A stretch of DNA of 64,000 nucleotides from Lunularia cruciata. Its lineage: Eukaryota > Streptophyta > Marchantiopsida > Lunulariales > Lunulariaceae. Made by a program: the position numbers and the translations under genes. The notes below the pieces were generated by a model. It saw only the letters and a list, made by a program, of their open reading frames with translations. It had not been told where the DNA came from and did no database searches. Positions 34,071 through 46,400 of the stretch are shown here, piece after piece (the stretch's first letter is position 1; the number at the start of each line of letters is the position of its first letter). The stretch is from positions 44,122,552 to 44,186,551 of the forward strand of contig OX419756.1 of assembly GCA_948567375.1 (NCBI GenBank), in the 5' to 3' direction.

Positions 34071-37000
34071 GTAATTTCATGTGTTCTATGTGGTCTCCTT
34101 TTTACATATTGACTTGTTGACTTTTCAAAGTTCACCTCCAAAGTGTAGTAGTTCCTAACGAGTTCCTCATTCCTTTATTCCTTTTCCACATATATTCCTT
34201 CCTCCCTTTATAATACTGAGTGCTTCTTCTTTCTGATTAAATATAATCGCGGAAACGACACACATACGAGCATATCTTGATCATCTATAGACCAAAAACC
34301 AGAACAACGCAAAGGATAAGCTATGGTCACATGGGCATGGTAGAATTCGAGATATTTCTCGACATGGACTTCCGTCACAAGAACAAAACTAGAAGCCTGG
34401 TGTAAGAATGCCACTTTAGATTCTGTCGACAGACAGCAGAGGATCAATTCGAGAAGCTACAAAGTGTTGTCATGTTTTCCTTGTTTCCTTTTCTATTGCT
34501 ATTGTCTAACCACTAACACCACCACATCCACAATTTTCTTGTTCCACAGAATTTGCTGCTGCTGCTTCATTGTCGATTATCGTCTTCTGCGGATGTATCT
34601 CTCAATTCTCTAAACGAGGTGCTGTAAGTAGATACACTAGAGATGTGGTTGAAATGAACATCAAATAAGATGTCTACGATTCATCTCAATTCAATAATTG
34701 AATAAGAAAGACATAAGATAAGTTAGCGAAAGTAATTTCAACCTTTTTATGGTGGTGGTGTGCACTTTATGCGCTGTAAATTCAACCTCGGAGATCCAAA
34801 TTGGCCGCTTCGGCTATTTTGAGGGCACACTTCACTTTCTCGTAGAAATCAGTTAGCAGTTAACAACGACACCTCCATTCAACTCTACACCATAGACAAC
34901 TGACAACACTCCCATCAAGAGCCGGGTCCTCCGGATAGACACCGTTACACTTTATGTTGTCGAGACCAGTTGCAAATCTTCTCAAAGGGCAAATCGCTAC
35001 TCTTTAGTATTATGTACGCAAGTAGTTTAAAAACATGCGATTATGAAAACATAATAATGTAGGGCACATACCTTTTTCTTTTCTTTAAACAGACCTCGAA
35101 ATATTGGACATGAAACCATCAGGCGTTTCCGCCGTTTCATCAGGACCATTATGGACATGTTACAAATGAAAAGAATCAAATTGGGAAAACCCTTGCTTCT
35201 TTTTCTCTTCACCTACAGTCGTTCCAAAAATGTGGATGCTGTTCAAATTAGCTATCATGATGGATATGATAGGACTTAAGATCCGATGTTAGTCAATCCT
35301 AAATCATAGAAGCGAATTGGGCCACCTTTTGCACCTTGTCAATACATTACCGCGTGACATCTCTGATCCAATATCTTGATTTAACTCCAAGCGTAACTAC
35401 CATGAACAAACCTTTGCAAAAGTTTTCTTGCAGTCTTGTGTCTTGAAGCTCCTCACGATAGTTTTACTCGAATAGTGTAGTCATACTTTGTCTCAACATT
35501 GTGCTGTTAATATTGTGCTGATGGTGCGCTACATCATGATGGATTTGATAGGTCATGAGCCTACCATGTTTCTTGAAGGGAGGGTGTCCAAACTTCAACT
35601 AACTCACTTCTTAAACAATGCTTATGCAGTATATACCTGTCTGCCAGAAAGATTCTTCTTTCAGTTGTCCCATAATTTTGAATCTTAACTGAATGAATCG
35701 AATGGAACCCGGAATAAGCATGTTGTGCTGTGCTTCGCGGCAAGCTACACATAAACTTTATTAGAGAGCAGATCAGTGTTACCGAATATGGGATTTGGAG
35801 AATTTATTGGAATGGATTCTTCTGAAAAATGTGAAATAAGAAAGTATTCATGAAGGGCAGCAGATATGTCTTTTTGCCCTTCTTGGTGCCATGTACTCCC
35901 TTTTTGTTTTCCTTCGGTGTATACTGTTGAGCCTCTGGGCTCTCGCTTGAACATAGCTTGACAAAGATCCACTTTGAGTCTTTGAGAGGAGACACGAGAG
36001 AGTAGTCACGTTTGGTTCGATAATATGCATGGTTGGGGTAAAAACCCAATTCACAGTTTGGTTAAGGTGAATAAAGTGTGAATGCATACTGCAGTGTCTT
36101 CTCTAAAACCAGTTGATCACGTTCAGCTCGCTAAAACTCACAAGGAGGCTCACATCCATTGAGTTGGGTTTTGGTCGCTATACAGATTTTGTGCAAAACA
36201 CAGAATGTGATGGAGATGAGGGAATTACAACATGTGTGTTATTAGAGAGTTTTCTCTGGTGCTCTGGTCTTCAATGAGGAATTTGTTCTTTCAAATTCTA
36301 CAACTCCTGTTGGTAAACTATAGCTTCTAAAATAGCCTTTACAGTCTTACAACAGGAGAAAAACAAATTCCTCACTTCTCTATTGTATAATATGACTTCC
36401 TCTTCTTTTAATGTTGCTTCAATTTTATGTGCAAGATAGTGTCAACAAAATATAAAAGTGTACACTGTAGCATTGGGCTGCATAAAAGAGAAAGAGAGAG
36501 AGAGAGAGTTGGGGTGGTGATTGAGGACAAATACGCCTAAAGTACCAATAGTGCAAGCAAGGTAGATGGATGGACAAGGGGGTACGCATAGAGCACACGG
36601 AAAGTCAATGTAGTATTATAGTAAAGTCTCTCCCTATCTATTTTGTCTCTCCCTTGTACGGCTTTCTAGTAAAGTTGACTCCGATTTGTTCTTAGACTAT
36701 CGCGTGTGAATTAACCGCCCTTACGTATTTGATTTGGTGGATATGTTTCAGAACGACGACTTCGTATGGTTTTTAAGGACTACCTACTTGCAATTTGTCT
36801 ATATAGCAGGGACGATGTTGGTTTTCACGGAAAAGGGTAAGGCAAATTGAAATGATATTGGACCATACAAACAGAAGTTGTAGCATGTATGAGAAGAAAG
36901 AAGTAAATAGATAGCACACACGATATAATTGAATACTGCAAGCCCTTACTGTACTCTTTGCAAGCGTAGAAATGAGATCATAGATAAACTCATGATTGCC

Positions 37001-40000
37001 TGCTTGCCTTATTTTGTGGAAGTGCTCATGGCCAGCTCTTTATGTTCACTCTATGACAATTCTTGAAAATGTCCCCTATGACTCCGATATTCATGTTCGA
37101 GCAAACTCCACAATCAACATGATGCTGAAGTCAACTTCAAGCAAATGATAGTATTGAAGAAACCAACCAGTACCTAGAATGTGGGAACAAAGATCGATCT
37201 CCATTGTAATCTTAGAATGTGAGGTCTCAAGGGGAGGAGGTCGGTCTTAGTATTACGGTGTTGTGAACTCACTTTGGTTACAATGGAAGATAGACGAAAT
37301 AAGCTCCCAAACTTGAATGTTGGAGAAGTTTGTTGGCGCATTGAGAGAAGATGTGATTGACAAGTTTGTTGTTCGAGTTTTTTGCTTTGAGAATCATGAT
37401 GTTGACTCAAAATCTGCTGTGGTTTTGGTCCTTCAAATCGAGCCAATAATATGTGGTCTTGTTCTCGCTCATCGGTTTGGCAAGCAAGATTTACAGTTTT
37501 CTTCATCCAACCCTTCTTTCTGCGTTAGCTGGACATGTGAGCTAGGCAGTTTTGCTACATTTTAGTTCAGAAGGCTTAGTGCACTTTCATCAACAAACAC
37601 CTAATCGATATCACTCAACCCATCTTAACAAGCGGAGTTGGTGTGTCATGATTAATAGGAACTGAAGCAAGTCCACCATGCATTCGCCAATCGATCGAAA
37701 GAACCATAAAGTTAAGATTGATCGGTATCAGCAGCCCGATCTCCTTAGATTTTGTTATGTAGACACAACTAAATGCAAAATATGATGTAGCTAATCATAT
37801 TCAACACCAAAGTTTATTAGGACCCGACAGAAGCATACAGTAATTCTTGGGTTGATGATATAGCACTCACCGCGGCAGGGGAGAAATCATCACAACTTAA
37901 AACGAGCAACTCAAAGGGTCAAACCAATGTCTCTCGTGCCTCCTTTTGCCAGTTCGACCCAAAGTTGATTGCCGATCCTCTAGCACGTTTATCAGTCTTT
38001 TGTGCCCAGAGTATCATCGAGTGCTTATTGAGCCTAGTATTAAAGGTGTTATATGAGAATAGGTGTTGGTCCTTTTTATCTCTCCTACCACCATGCACAT
38101 CATATATATTATATTTTACTACGTAACCACTTTAACCCACAGATTGTCACAGTTTCAGAGTGCTTTTCCTTATGCTCGTACAAAAGAAGTGGATACAAGC
38201 AGAACGATTCAAAGTAGATTAGTCTCTTCTTTCCTGACCATACACAAGGCCACGCAGTTGGGCAGTAGCTCAAACAGGATAATATAGAGTGGGTGCCTCA
38301 ATTGGTTCCTTTTGATTCTCTTCTCCTCAAATAGAGAACAGAACTTGTTAGCAAGGTCTCGTCGTATTCTACAGTCCCAATGTTCAAGCAACTTATGCCA
38401 CCATGACTCCTTCCCAATGTAGATCTCCACCAATTGTCCGAGATGGGGCCCCCCAGTGCTTCGGTTAGGGTCGTCCGAACTGAATCTCGTCAAACTGATG
38501 GCTAGTTAGTAGCCTAGAATATCATCTTTTCGTTGGATATCTCATTTCGGGTCACCTTGCGTTGTGGATATCGTCTCCTGAATCACAAGTTCAAGACGGC
38601 TACACTTTTGCATGCTTTATTGTTTCCAAATCTAATCACAGGATGAGCTAGGATGTGACATGGCAAAGACAACATCGTATGGTATGGGACAGCGTACTCC
38701 AGCTCGTAGCTTCTCCAAATCTTTTCTCCAAATTTGCGCTATCCGTCTTTCCATAATGAAACAATAGACATTACGTGGTGAGGGAGATCGCAGTCAAGGT
38801 GAGGTGATGAGGTAGGTTTGCTGAAATGGTGTAGAAGACCACTTGATACCGCTCGAAGATACTTGATCACTGGAAGCTGTTGTAGAACTTAATTGTAGGA
38901 AATCGCACACATAGAAGAAGAGATCTGATCGAGAGAGTTTATATACAAGATGAATATTTTGCAGTCATTGAAATTGGTGATGTCCCTAATACACCTACAG
39001 TATGTGGGAGCAGACTTCCCCAAGTTCACTTGCTTTGAGAGATTGACTGGGCATCGAACCTGCGTAAGTGAGGAATACTACAAATTTACACACCTTACTC
39101 ATTCAATGACATTACTTTCCACATGTATACTTATCGATATACATACAAGTTCGTGAATTAGTTAAGGATAGAAAGTCTTCATCGAAGCTCAGATTCCCCA
39201 CGAGAACAGACATACGTAGGACCTAACAGCAGTTCGTCAAGTCTTCTCACGCGCGGGCGAATGCTGCACTCAAGCTCAAATTCACGCTCCAGTATTGCGC
39301 TTTGCCTAGTATCACACGTTTGGTCCATCAAAAGTATGACTTCTTTTTACTCCTGTTTTGTAATGATTGGCTCTCGTGGATGCATGGACGATTTTGATAT
39401 CACGACGAGCTCGAAGTCCTTGTTCGCATCAGCAAAGCCAACAAGGACCTGGTTCTTCTCTGAATTTCATATCCCAAACTGTGTTATGCGATAGGTCCCA
39501 AACATGAAAAGTCTTGGAGGTTATCAATTTGCTAGTTTCTTACTATAAGAGTTTCTCTTCGTAATCCACAAGAGATAATGAGGATAGGGCACAACAAGAA
39601 TTTATGGGGTGGGACCTTCCCCGTAATACACAAAATCTTGGTGTCTAAGACTACAGTAGTATTCTCGTTCTCGTCGTACTCGAATTTATGCTGCAGATTC
39701 GAATACCGGTAATCTGCAATACGAAATCTTCTCTCGCTTCGAAAATCTAAGCATTATTTTCACACAAGCCTTCCTTCCTTCCTCCCTTTCTTCGACTTGA
39801 CGTACGTAGTAGCATATTCCACGCCAGTTATGAGCACATATATTCGACTCCTCCCAATCTCCAACCTCTCGTGTCCCATCACCCCCTCTGCATCCTTGAT
39901 AGTTTTCTCGAAGTCCTCCACACAGGAGGAAATACAGTGCTCACGAGATCTACGCAGCAGTTTGACTTCTGTTAGGAGTAGGACCGAGAGGTACAGCTAA

Positions 40001-40550
40001 AATTGGATCTGCCTTGTCCGTGGGATTTCAGCTTTTCTGTAAAGCAAGAAAGGGTATATATACGATTTCTAGAGAACAAACATACAGTGGTGGTCTTTCT
40101 TTCAAGCTTCCCTCGAAGGACTTCCAGAAAACGAAATGTGCATGCTAAATATTCCCTCAATCGTCAATCTTACTATTTCAAGACGAGGACCACTTAAACT
40201 CGATTGGTTTACTTCTGCACTGCACAGTGCTTGTTGCTGTGGAGAAGCTTTACTTTGGCTGGGCTTGGCTTGGCCTTTGCCGAGTTCGAATTTCTGTAGT
40301 TCACTCTTTACTTCTACAGTACAGTAGCGGCGGCGTTAGACAGTGGTACACGGCAAAGAAATGGTGAGAACACTGGTGTATTACCATAGTAAAGTAATGT
40401 GATAGAGCTGTAACTCTGACATGGCGAATCGAGCTAAGGTAAGAGAGATGCTCATCTGCCCACCTGACGTGGTCTTACCAGGTCAGCGCGGGGGCGGGGG
40501 GGTTTGGTCAGTAAACATTAAGAATAATAATTAGTGGGGGTGCGTACGAG
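34071..40550. other. 6.5 kb without a recognisable gene
   Basis: Frames on both strands stay below about 110 codons and show no domain or codon pattern I recognise. Composition is like the genic part of the window, so short exons or regulatory RNA could be missed. Small repeats: (GA)n at about 36491-36508 and CCTT repeats near 39770-39785. Confidence 0.5.
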
Positions 40551-40553
40551 AGA

Positions 40554-40585
40554 GATGAGATGAGATGAGACGAGACGAGAAGAGA
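40554..40585 (+). repeat. GATGA/GACGA pentamer repeat
   Basis: Six to seven imperfect 5-bp units (GATGA then GACGA) in a G-rich stretch about 1.2 kb upstream of the glyoxal oxidase gene. Confidence 0.85.
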
Positions 40586-41316
40586 CTGTGGCGGAGGGTG
40601 TCACTACTGTCGCCACCAGAAGCAATGGTTACTTTAATCTAGTGATGGTTGATGATTAGAGGGCGAATACACGAGTTGACAGAAAACGAGTCTCCACATC
40701 TATCTGGAGTACTACAGTGGTAGAAACATTGGCTGGCGGTGGTGGTGGTGGTACCATATTGAGGGAGAAACAGGTCGAGCTATTTCCGTAGGCGGGAGCC
40801 AGTTAATTTGGAGCTGGGGGTTTATGTGGGAGGGAAGCAACAGCTGATAAGAACGACACGAAGTAGGAATGAAGAGAGGGAGGGGGGACGAGTCGTGGAC
40901 TTCTCTCTTCTCAGGACACGGTTGGCTACTTATTTCGACCGAAGTCTTAATTTCTTGCGGTCCCCACCTCCTGGAAATATATTCTAACGCTCATCCCCAT
41001 CTCCCCTTGATTCTTCCTTGAACTCGTCACACAAGCTGAATGAACACAGACGGACTTGTCAGAGACCTTACAGACACACTAACATATGCACACACAGCCC
41101 TCTGATTGTCTGTATTGTCGACAGCACAGCAAATAAAAACCAAGGCGGAGCCATATGCGTGCAAATTATGAGTGAGGAAAGGGAGAGGGGCCAGATAGAG
41201 TGAAGAATACACTATCATTTCGCAAGAGCGTAAGCAACATTTTTTTGGCTCATCTGTCTCTTTCACTAAAGCTGGACTTAAACAGCTGAACATCCTTGTT
41301 CCCACAAAGGTTGCTG

Positions 41317-41324
41317 GATATATA
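41317..41324 (+). promoter_or_regulatory. TATA-box candidate upstream of the glyoxal oxidase gene
   Basis: GATATATAAC lies about 460 bp before the start codon at 41781. This would imply a 5' UTR of about 430 nt, or a UTR intron. Supported only by position and sequence. Confidence 0.3.
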
Positions 41325-41780
41325 ACAACAGCTTGCACACGATCTGCATATCCACACCTGAGCAGTACACTCATTCACTGCCACAGTTCTGTACTCCGCT
41401 ATGCAGCTATAGCTTGGTCGGGTCGGGTACTGATGGCAAATGCAGTGAGGTCAACGTGCGTGCAGTAAGAGTCCAGTACAAGTTCAGTTGTGGAGAGTTG
41501 CAGACAAACAGAACGGGTTGAAACTAGAGCTGCTGGCCGGTGTCCTTCGTGATTCCCAAGCTCTTAGGTGAGGAGGAAGCCTACGAAATAACAAAGTATC
41601 CTTCCTCAGTGTTTGCTGTGCAGACCTGAATGTACGAATACTGAAAACTCCAAATCAGGCCAGTTTCGGGGATAGGTTCCCATATGCTTTGAGAGCATCG
41701 CATTGGCACTTGCTCAGCCGAATCCTAGGAGCTCAAGTGGTTGTGCCATCATTTTTTAGGGGGCTGGTTTGACAGGAGAG

Positions 41781-43406
41781 ATGATTTCATCACTCGAGTT
41801 CAAACAGTCTGTCTTCCAATGGAGAGCAGCAAGCTTGTGCGCTCTCCTGCTTTGTTCTTCTTTGACGCAGGTGAAAGGACAGGGTGGTAGCTGGGAGCTG
41901 TTGGTGGAGAACGCAGGAATTGCATCTATGCACTCTATGGTCACTCGCTTCGGGACCGTTCTTTTCCTAGACAGGACTAATATAGGTGCTTCTCAAATCG
42001 CTCTACCGGATGGGAGATGCCGGGAAAATCCTGATGATCTTGTTCTTACTACCGATTGTACAGCACATTCAGTAGAGTTCACCCCGGGATCTAACAGCAT
42101 TCGTCCACTGTTTATATTCACCGATACTTGGTGCTCTTCGGGCCAATTCGACCCCGATGGTACGATGGTTCAAACGGGGGGCGACAACGATGGGCTTTCT
42201 AAAATCAGAAGATTTACTCCTTGTGGAGACGGGAGCTGTGACTGGGTTGAAACCACAACTAATCTCCAGGATGGCCGATGGTATGCAACAAATCAAATTC
42301 TTCCAGACGGGAGTCAGATCGTAGTCGGAGGCCGTGGTGTTTTCACACTGGAATTTGTTCCTAGCAAAGGAGCACCTGTAAATCTTCCACTTTTAGAGAG
42401 CACCAACGATGCCCAGAATGACAATTACTACCCGTTCGTTCATCTTCTTCCATCTGGAAATTTGTTCATTTTCGCCAACCAGGATTCCATCATTTACGAC
42501 TACGGCTCGAACACAGTAGTGAGGACCATGCCGAGACTTTCTGGCACTCCACGAAATTACCCCTCTGCAGGAAGCTCGGTTATGCTGCCCTTAACAGCTG
42601 CCGATGGTTATACCAAGGCAGAGATTCTCGTCTGTGGTGGTGCACAATTCGGAGCATTCAGTGGTGACCATTCCCTACCTGCTGCCAACGACTGCGGACG
42701 CATAGATGCGTCAGATGCTGGTTCTACCTGGGTGAAGGAAACCATGCCATACCGGAGAACCATGGGGGATATGGTCATGCTGCCTAATCAGAACACTCTG
42801 ATCATTAACGGTGCTCAGACAGGTTCACAGGGCTGGGGCTTCGCAGATGATCCTACTTTCAACCCTGTGGAGTATAATCCATTTGCTCCCGCTGGAAGCC
42901 GATTCACTTCCTTGAATCCGAGCACCATCCCTCGTTTGTATCATTCTACAGCGAACCTGCTCGCAGACGGGAGAGTCCTCGTAGCTGGAAGCAACACTCA
43001 TCAGTTCTACACTTTCACGGGGGCATATCCCACCGAGCTAAGAGTGGAGGGTTTCAGTCCAGATTACTTGAGTGGAGCGAATGACGAGGTACGGCCAGCA
43101 ATTACATCTGCTCCGGCGGCAATAGCTTATGGCGCAGATTTCACAGTCACTGTTACAATTCCAACTGCTCCTACTGGAAATGTTTTGCTCATCCTAATGA
43201 GCTCACCTTTCTCAACGCATTCTTATTCCCAAGGACAACGCCAGCTGAATCTCGCGGTGACAGCTCCAGTTGCTGGTGGAGATGGGAGCTATACAATCAC
43301 AGGGACAGCTCCGCCAAGAGCTGCACTTGCCCCTTCTCAGTACTATATGTTATTTGCCTTAAATGGTGACATACCCAGTCGAGCTACTTGGCTGCGAGTC
43401 GGGTGA
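41781..43406 (+). CDS. GLOX: Glyoxal oxidase (galactose-oxidase-like, secreted)
   Basis: A 541-residue intronless gene. ATG at 41781 is chosen because it begins a signal peptide: hydrophobic core SLCALLLCSSL at residues 18-28, likely cleavage near 31-35. Family members are copper-radical oxidases that turn aldehydes to acids and release H2O2 outside the cell. The catalytic set can be seen: Cys118 (DTWCSSGQ) and Tyr168 (DGRWYAT) for the thioether cofactor, Tyr387-His388 (PRLYHSTA) and His480 (STHSYSQGQR) as copper ligands. The N-terminal glyoxal-oxidase domain with kelch-type beta-propeller repeats spans about 45-420; a C-terminal immunoglobulin-like domain of unknown-function type (DUF1929) spans about 437-540. 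Length and residues fit the plant GLOX family (carbohydrate-active class AA5_1), linked to cell walls, pollen and defence. Substrate is inferred from homology only. Confidence 0.9.
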   Translation: MISSLEFKQSVFQWRAASLCALLLCSSLTQVKGQGGSWELLVENAGIASMHSMVTRFGTVLFLDRTNIGASQIALPDGRCRENPDDLVLTTDCTAHSVEFTPGSNSIRPLFIFTDTWCSSGQFDPDGTMVQTGGDNDGLSKIRRFTPCGDGSCDWVETTTNLQDGRWYATNQILPDGSQIVVGGRGVFTLEFVPSKGAPVNLPLLESTNDAQNDNYYPFVHLLPSGNLFIFANQDSIIYDYGSNTVVRTMPRLSGTPRNYPSAGSSVMLPLTAADGYTKAEILVCGGAQFGAFSGDHSLPAANDCGRIDASDAGSTWVKETMPYRRTMGDMVMLPNQNTLIINGAQTGSQGWGFADDPTFNPVEYNPFAPAGSRFTSLNPSTIPRLYHSTANLLADGRVLVAGSNTHQFYTFTGAYPTELRVEGFSPDYLSGANDEVRPAITSAPAAIAYGADFTVTVTIPTAPTGNVLLILMSSPFSTHSYSQGQRQLNLAVTAPVAGGDGSYTITGTAPPRAALAPSQYYMLFALNGDIPSRATWLRVG

Positions 43407-46400
43407 TAGTCACTCGCTTTCCGTGTGTAGTAACTGCAGATTCGCCATCTTTCAATCTGATGAAGCGCGGTGTATATACCATTGGTAAACCAAGTTTCAA
43501 CAAATTGACGTAGCATTATATTAGTTCATTCCAACCCCTAAAGTACGGGATTCACAGGGTCAGTGAAGTTACTGTAGAGATCCAAACATCATCATGTACA
43601 TACTAGTGTAGGTAGCATCTCTTGGAATAAGTTCGCGTCTCTATTTATTGCATCCATGATCACCTTGATTCAATGGGATAATTAAAAGATTGTCATTTCA
43701 GTCTTCCAGCATGAATTCCCGAAAACGATATGACTTTGATTCGTCCGTCCACAGATCGATCTCAACTGATTATCACCATTTGCCAACGGTGGTGAAATCA
43801 GGAGTTTGCCAAGAGCTTGCCTGACTTGCAACAACCTCCACCACCGCCTCGTCAATTGAAAGTGAATCAATGTGTTTGAGCAGATGATGTCAGATCCGGG
43901 GTGTCTTCATCATGGTTTGAAGTCCTGGAATCGAAGAGGTTTGATTGCGATGTCCTTTAGGAGTTCCCCGGACAATCTCCTCGTTTGAATGAGTAAATGA
44001 CAATCTGTGTGGGACCGGGTCGCAGGTGTAGTAGTACTGTCATACTCTAGTTTATTGCCCGATGACCCGAACTCAGATGTTTCCACATGTCTCGGGATAT
44101 TGTGTGTACTTTATGATAGTTTGAATCAGACCGCATCAAATGAGTTTGAATCCACATATTTAGAAGTGGAACCAACGTTTAGGAACTTAAGAATTTCTGT
44201 TCTGCATATGCCCCACCACCATGGACCAGTCAGCCGACTGGCTAGCTAATAGATTTGAGGAGCAGATCTAAATCTGAACCGGTGGTCGATTCGGTACACG
44301 ATTGCACATGTATAGAGTACAGTATTTCTATTTCCAACAGAAGCCATGTCCGCGGCTGACCCGCAAAAGCGGTACCACACGTCAGGTTTGTGTTGCCGGT
44401 CGGTAACAAGACAAGCCAGAGATAGGATGTTGCGAGTTTGTATACGATTCCACGAAATGTCACTTGTGGTTGACTGCATGACGACTAAGAGTCCAGGAGC
44501 TATTCAACCACAGTTATAGCTGGCTGTTTACTGTACTCAAATTAAATCAGCAGCAGATAATGCTGCTGCTGTACATGGAGGAATGTCTCAGCAAAGCTCC
44601 ATCCTCGAATTTTGGCCCTCGAGGTCTCACCGTAAGCCCACTTATTCAACGGCTGTTGACAGTCCAGTGGCTCAGTCCAGGGCTCGGCGCCTATTCTATA
44701 GTTCCTCAAGTTACTGTAAGAGCTCCCAATCCTGCTGGCAGGGAGGGCTCAAGTTGAAGATACGTCCTAAAGTGGACCCGGCCCCCTACATTAGAAAATG
44801 ATGGCCGTCAGCGATCAGCTACACTACCTACTCAAAGATTTCGTATCTGATGAAAGCATGCAGATATGCTGTTCTTCCTTCTTGCTCAACAGCAGCTGCG
44901 TATGCAGGCTTCCCTGTTTCATTCTTGTTCGCAACGAGGGTTTTGGGATACGAGCTTGTTTGTCTTCCCGTTTCTGGTGCACTTGTGCAGCAGGTAAAGG
45001 TTGCCATACAGTCTCTCTATTCATCCAGATGAGACGTAGCGTTGTCAGACATTACCAGCAGGAATCAGTTCAGAACGACTGTCAGTTTTAGTTCTAACTG
45101 TACTGGTACCGCTTTTGGCTATGGAAGAGAAGTTAAATAAGATAGGAGGAATCCCACTCCAGAAGATATTTCTGTCCACGGTTAGCTTGCATTTCTAAGC
45201 AGCACATATGTCGACGCTCAGAGAAGAGAACTCACACATCGGCAAGTTCAGCCTTCTAAATGTCAAAAGGTCATTCGAATAAAAGCTTGGTTATACCAGG
45301 CGAGCTCGCGCAACACGCATTCCACTTTGAGTGTTCCGGCCCCCACTGCAGCTGGAGCCAGTCTGCCCCGAAGGAACCAGGGATGGAGAGTTTGGCGAAA
45401 CGTTGTTGTCTTTATTATGAACACGCCATATCCTCATCAAATTAGTTGCCATTCCCTTAACTTGGGACTGGTGGTCGGTCGGTCGATCGTCAATGGTTCC
45501 AAATTGCATATTAAAGCCAGGGTTATGTCATAGGTGACTTCTATTGACCTGTTTCCACTGAATAAGACCTAAACTCAAGTTTGGGCCAGGCCCAAATTGA
45601 AGTCAAATAAAGCCCTGTTAACTTGGCCTTCCTTTCAATTGGTATACCACCTTATAAATGATTCACATTTGAGCACACGAACTTCCGTACGAACATATAG
45701 GTGGGGCTTGACTCGATTCGAAACGAGTGCTGTTACAAACAGTAATGTGTGGCAAGGGTTTCTTAAGTTTTGAGCAATCTTTTAGCTTAAACGTCAACTG
45801 ATCCAGATTATGGTGGAGCTTGCTGTTCACAAAGTTATGCGAATTAGTGCGAAAGAAGTAACTTTGCAGTGGCAGTGAGTGGTGACTTTAGAGCAAAGGC
45901 CATCCCAAGGGACAATGGATTATAGCAATTAGGCAGGCACATTCAACAAAATTTCTGCATGCCATTAAGATGTGCAGAGGAGGTGGATCCGATGATAAGG
46001 TTGGAAACATCTTTTTGCCGGGCAAAGTGGTGAGGTGGACAAAGTGCATCTCTCATTTCCCTCAGGGAGATACTTCTCAGCCATCATCAGATTCAAACCT
46101 TGTAGCCCGACCCCGTTGTAGACAAGGGTTGGGGTGGAATCACAGGCGTACTAGTGATTGCGATGCACAACCTCAATGACTTACGGCATTGTTAATGCAA
46201 ACGTCACATAGTTCTAGGCCACTCCTTCGATTCACGAATCTTTGATGACGAATGAGGTGTACCTGGTCCTCTGGTGTGTGGTCTTCTAAGATTGTCTATG
46301 GATAACCCGTTACTTCCATGAAGCTTCAATCTCATCCGAAAAGGAAGAGCATTGAAACCCCATAACATAGTTGCCAGCGACGCCCGTAGGACTCATCAAC

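Noticed and set aside
34208-34447. Minus-strand frame of 79 codons after the copia element
   Set aside because: No homology recognised and it overlaps the flank of the repeated element.
37174-37565. Overlapping frames on both strands (110 and 82 codons)
   Set aside because: Neither has a recognisable motif and both are of the length expected by chance in this composition.
44548-44571. CAGCAGCA/TGCTGCTG inverted repeat
   Set aside because: Low-complexity triplet repeat with an 8-bp stem; expected by chance.
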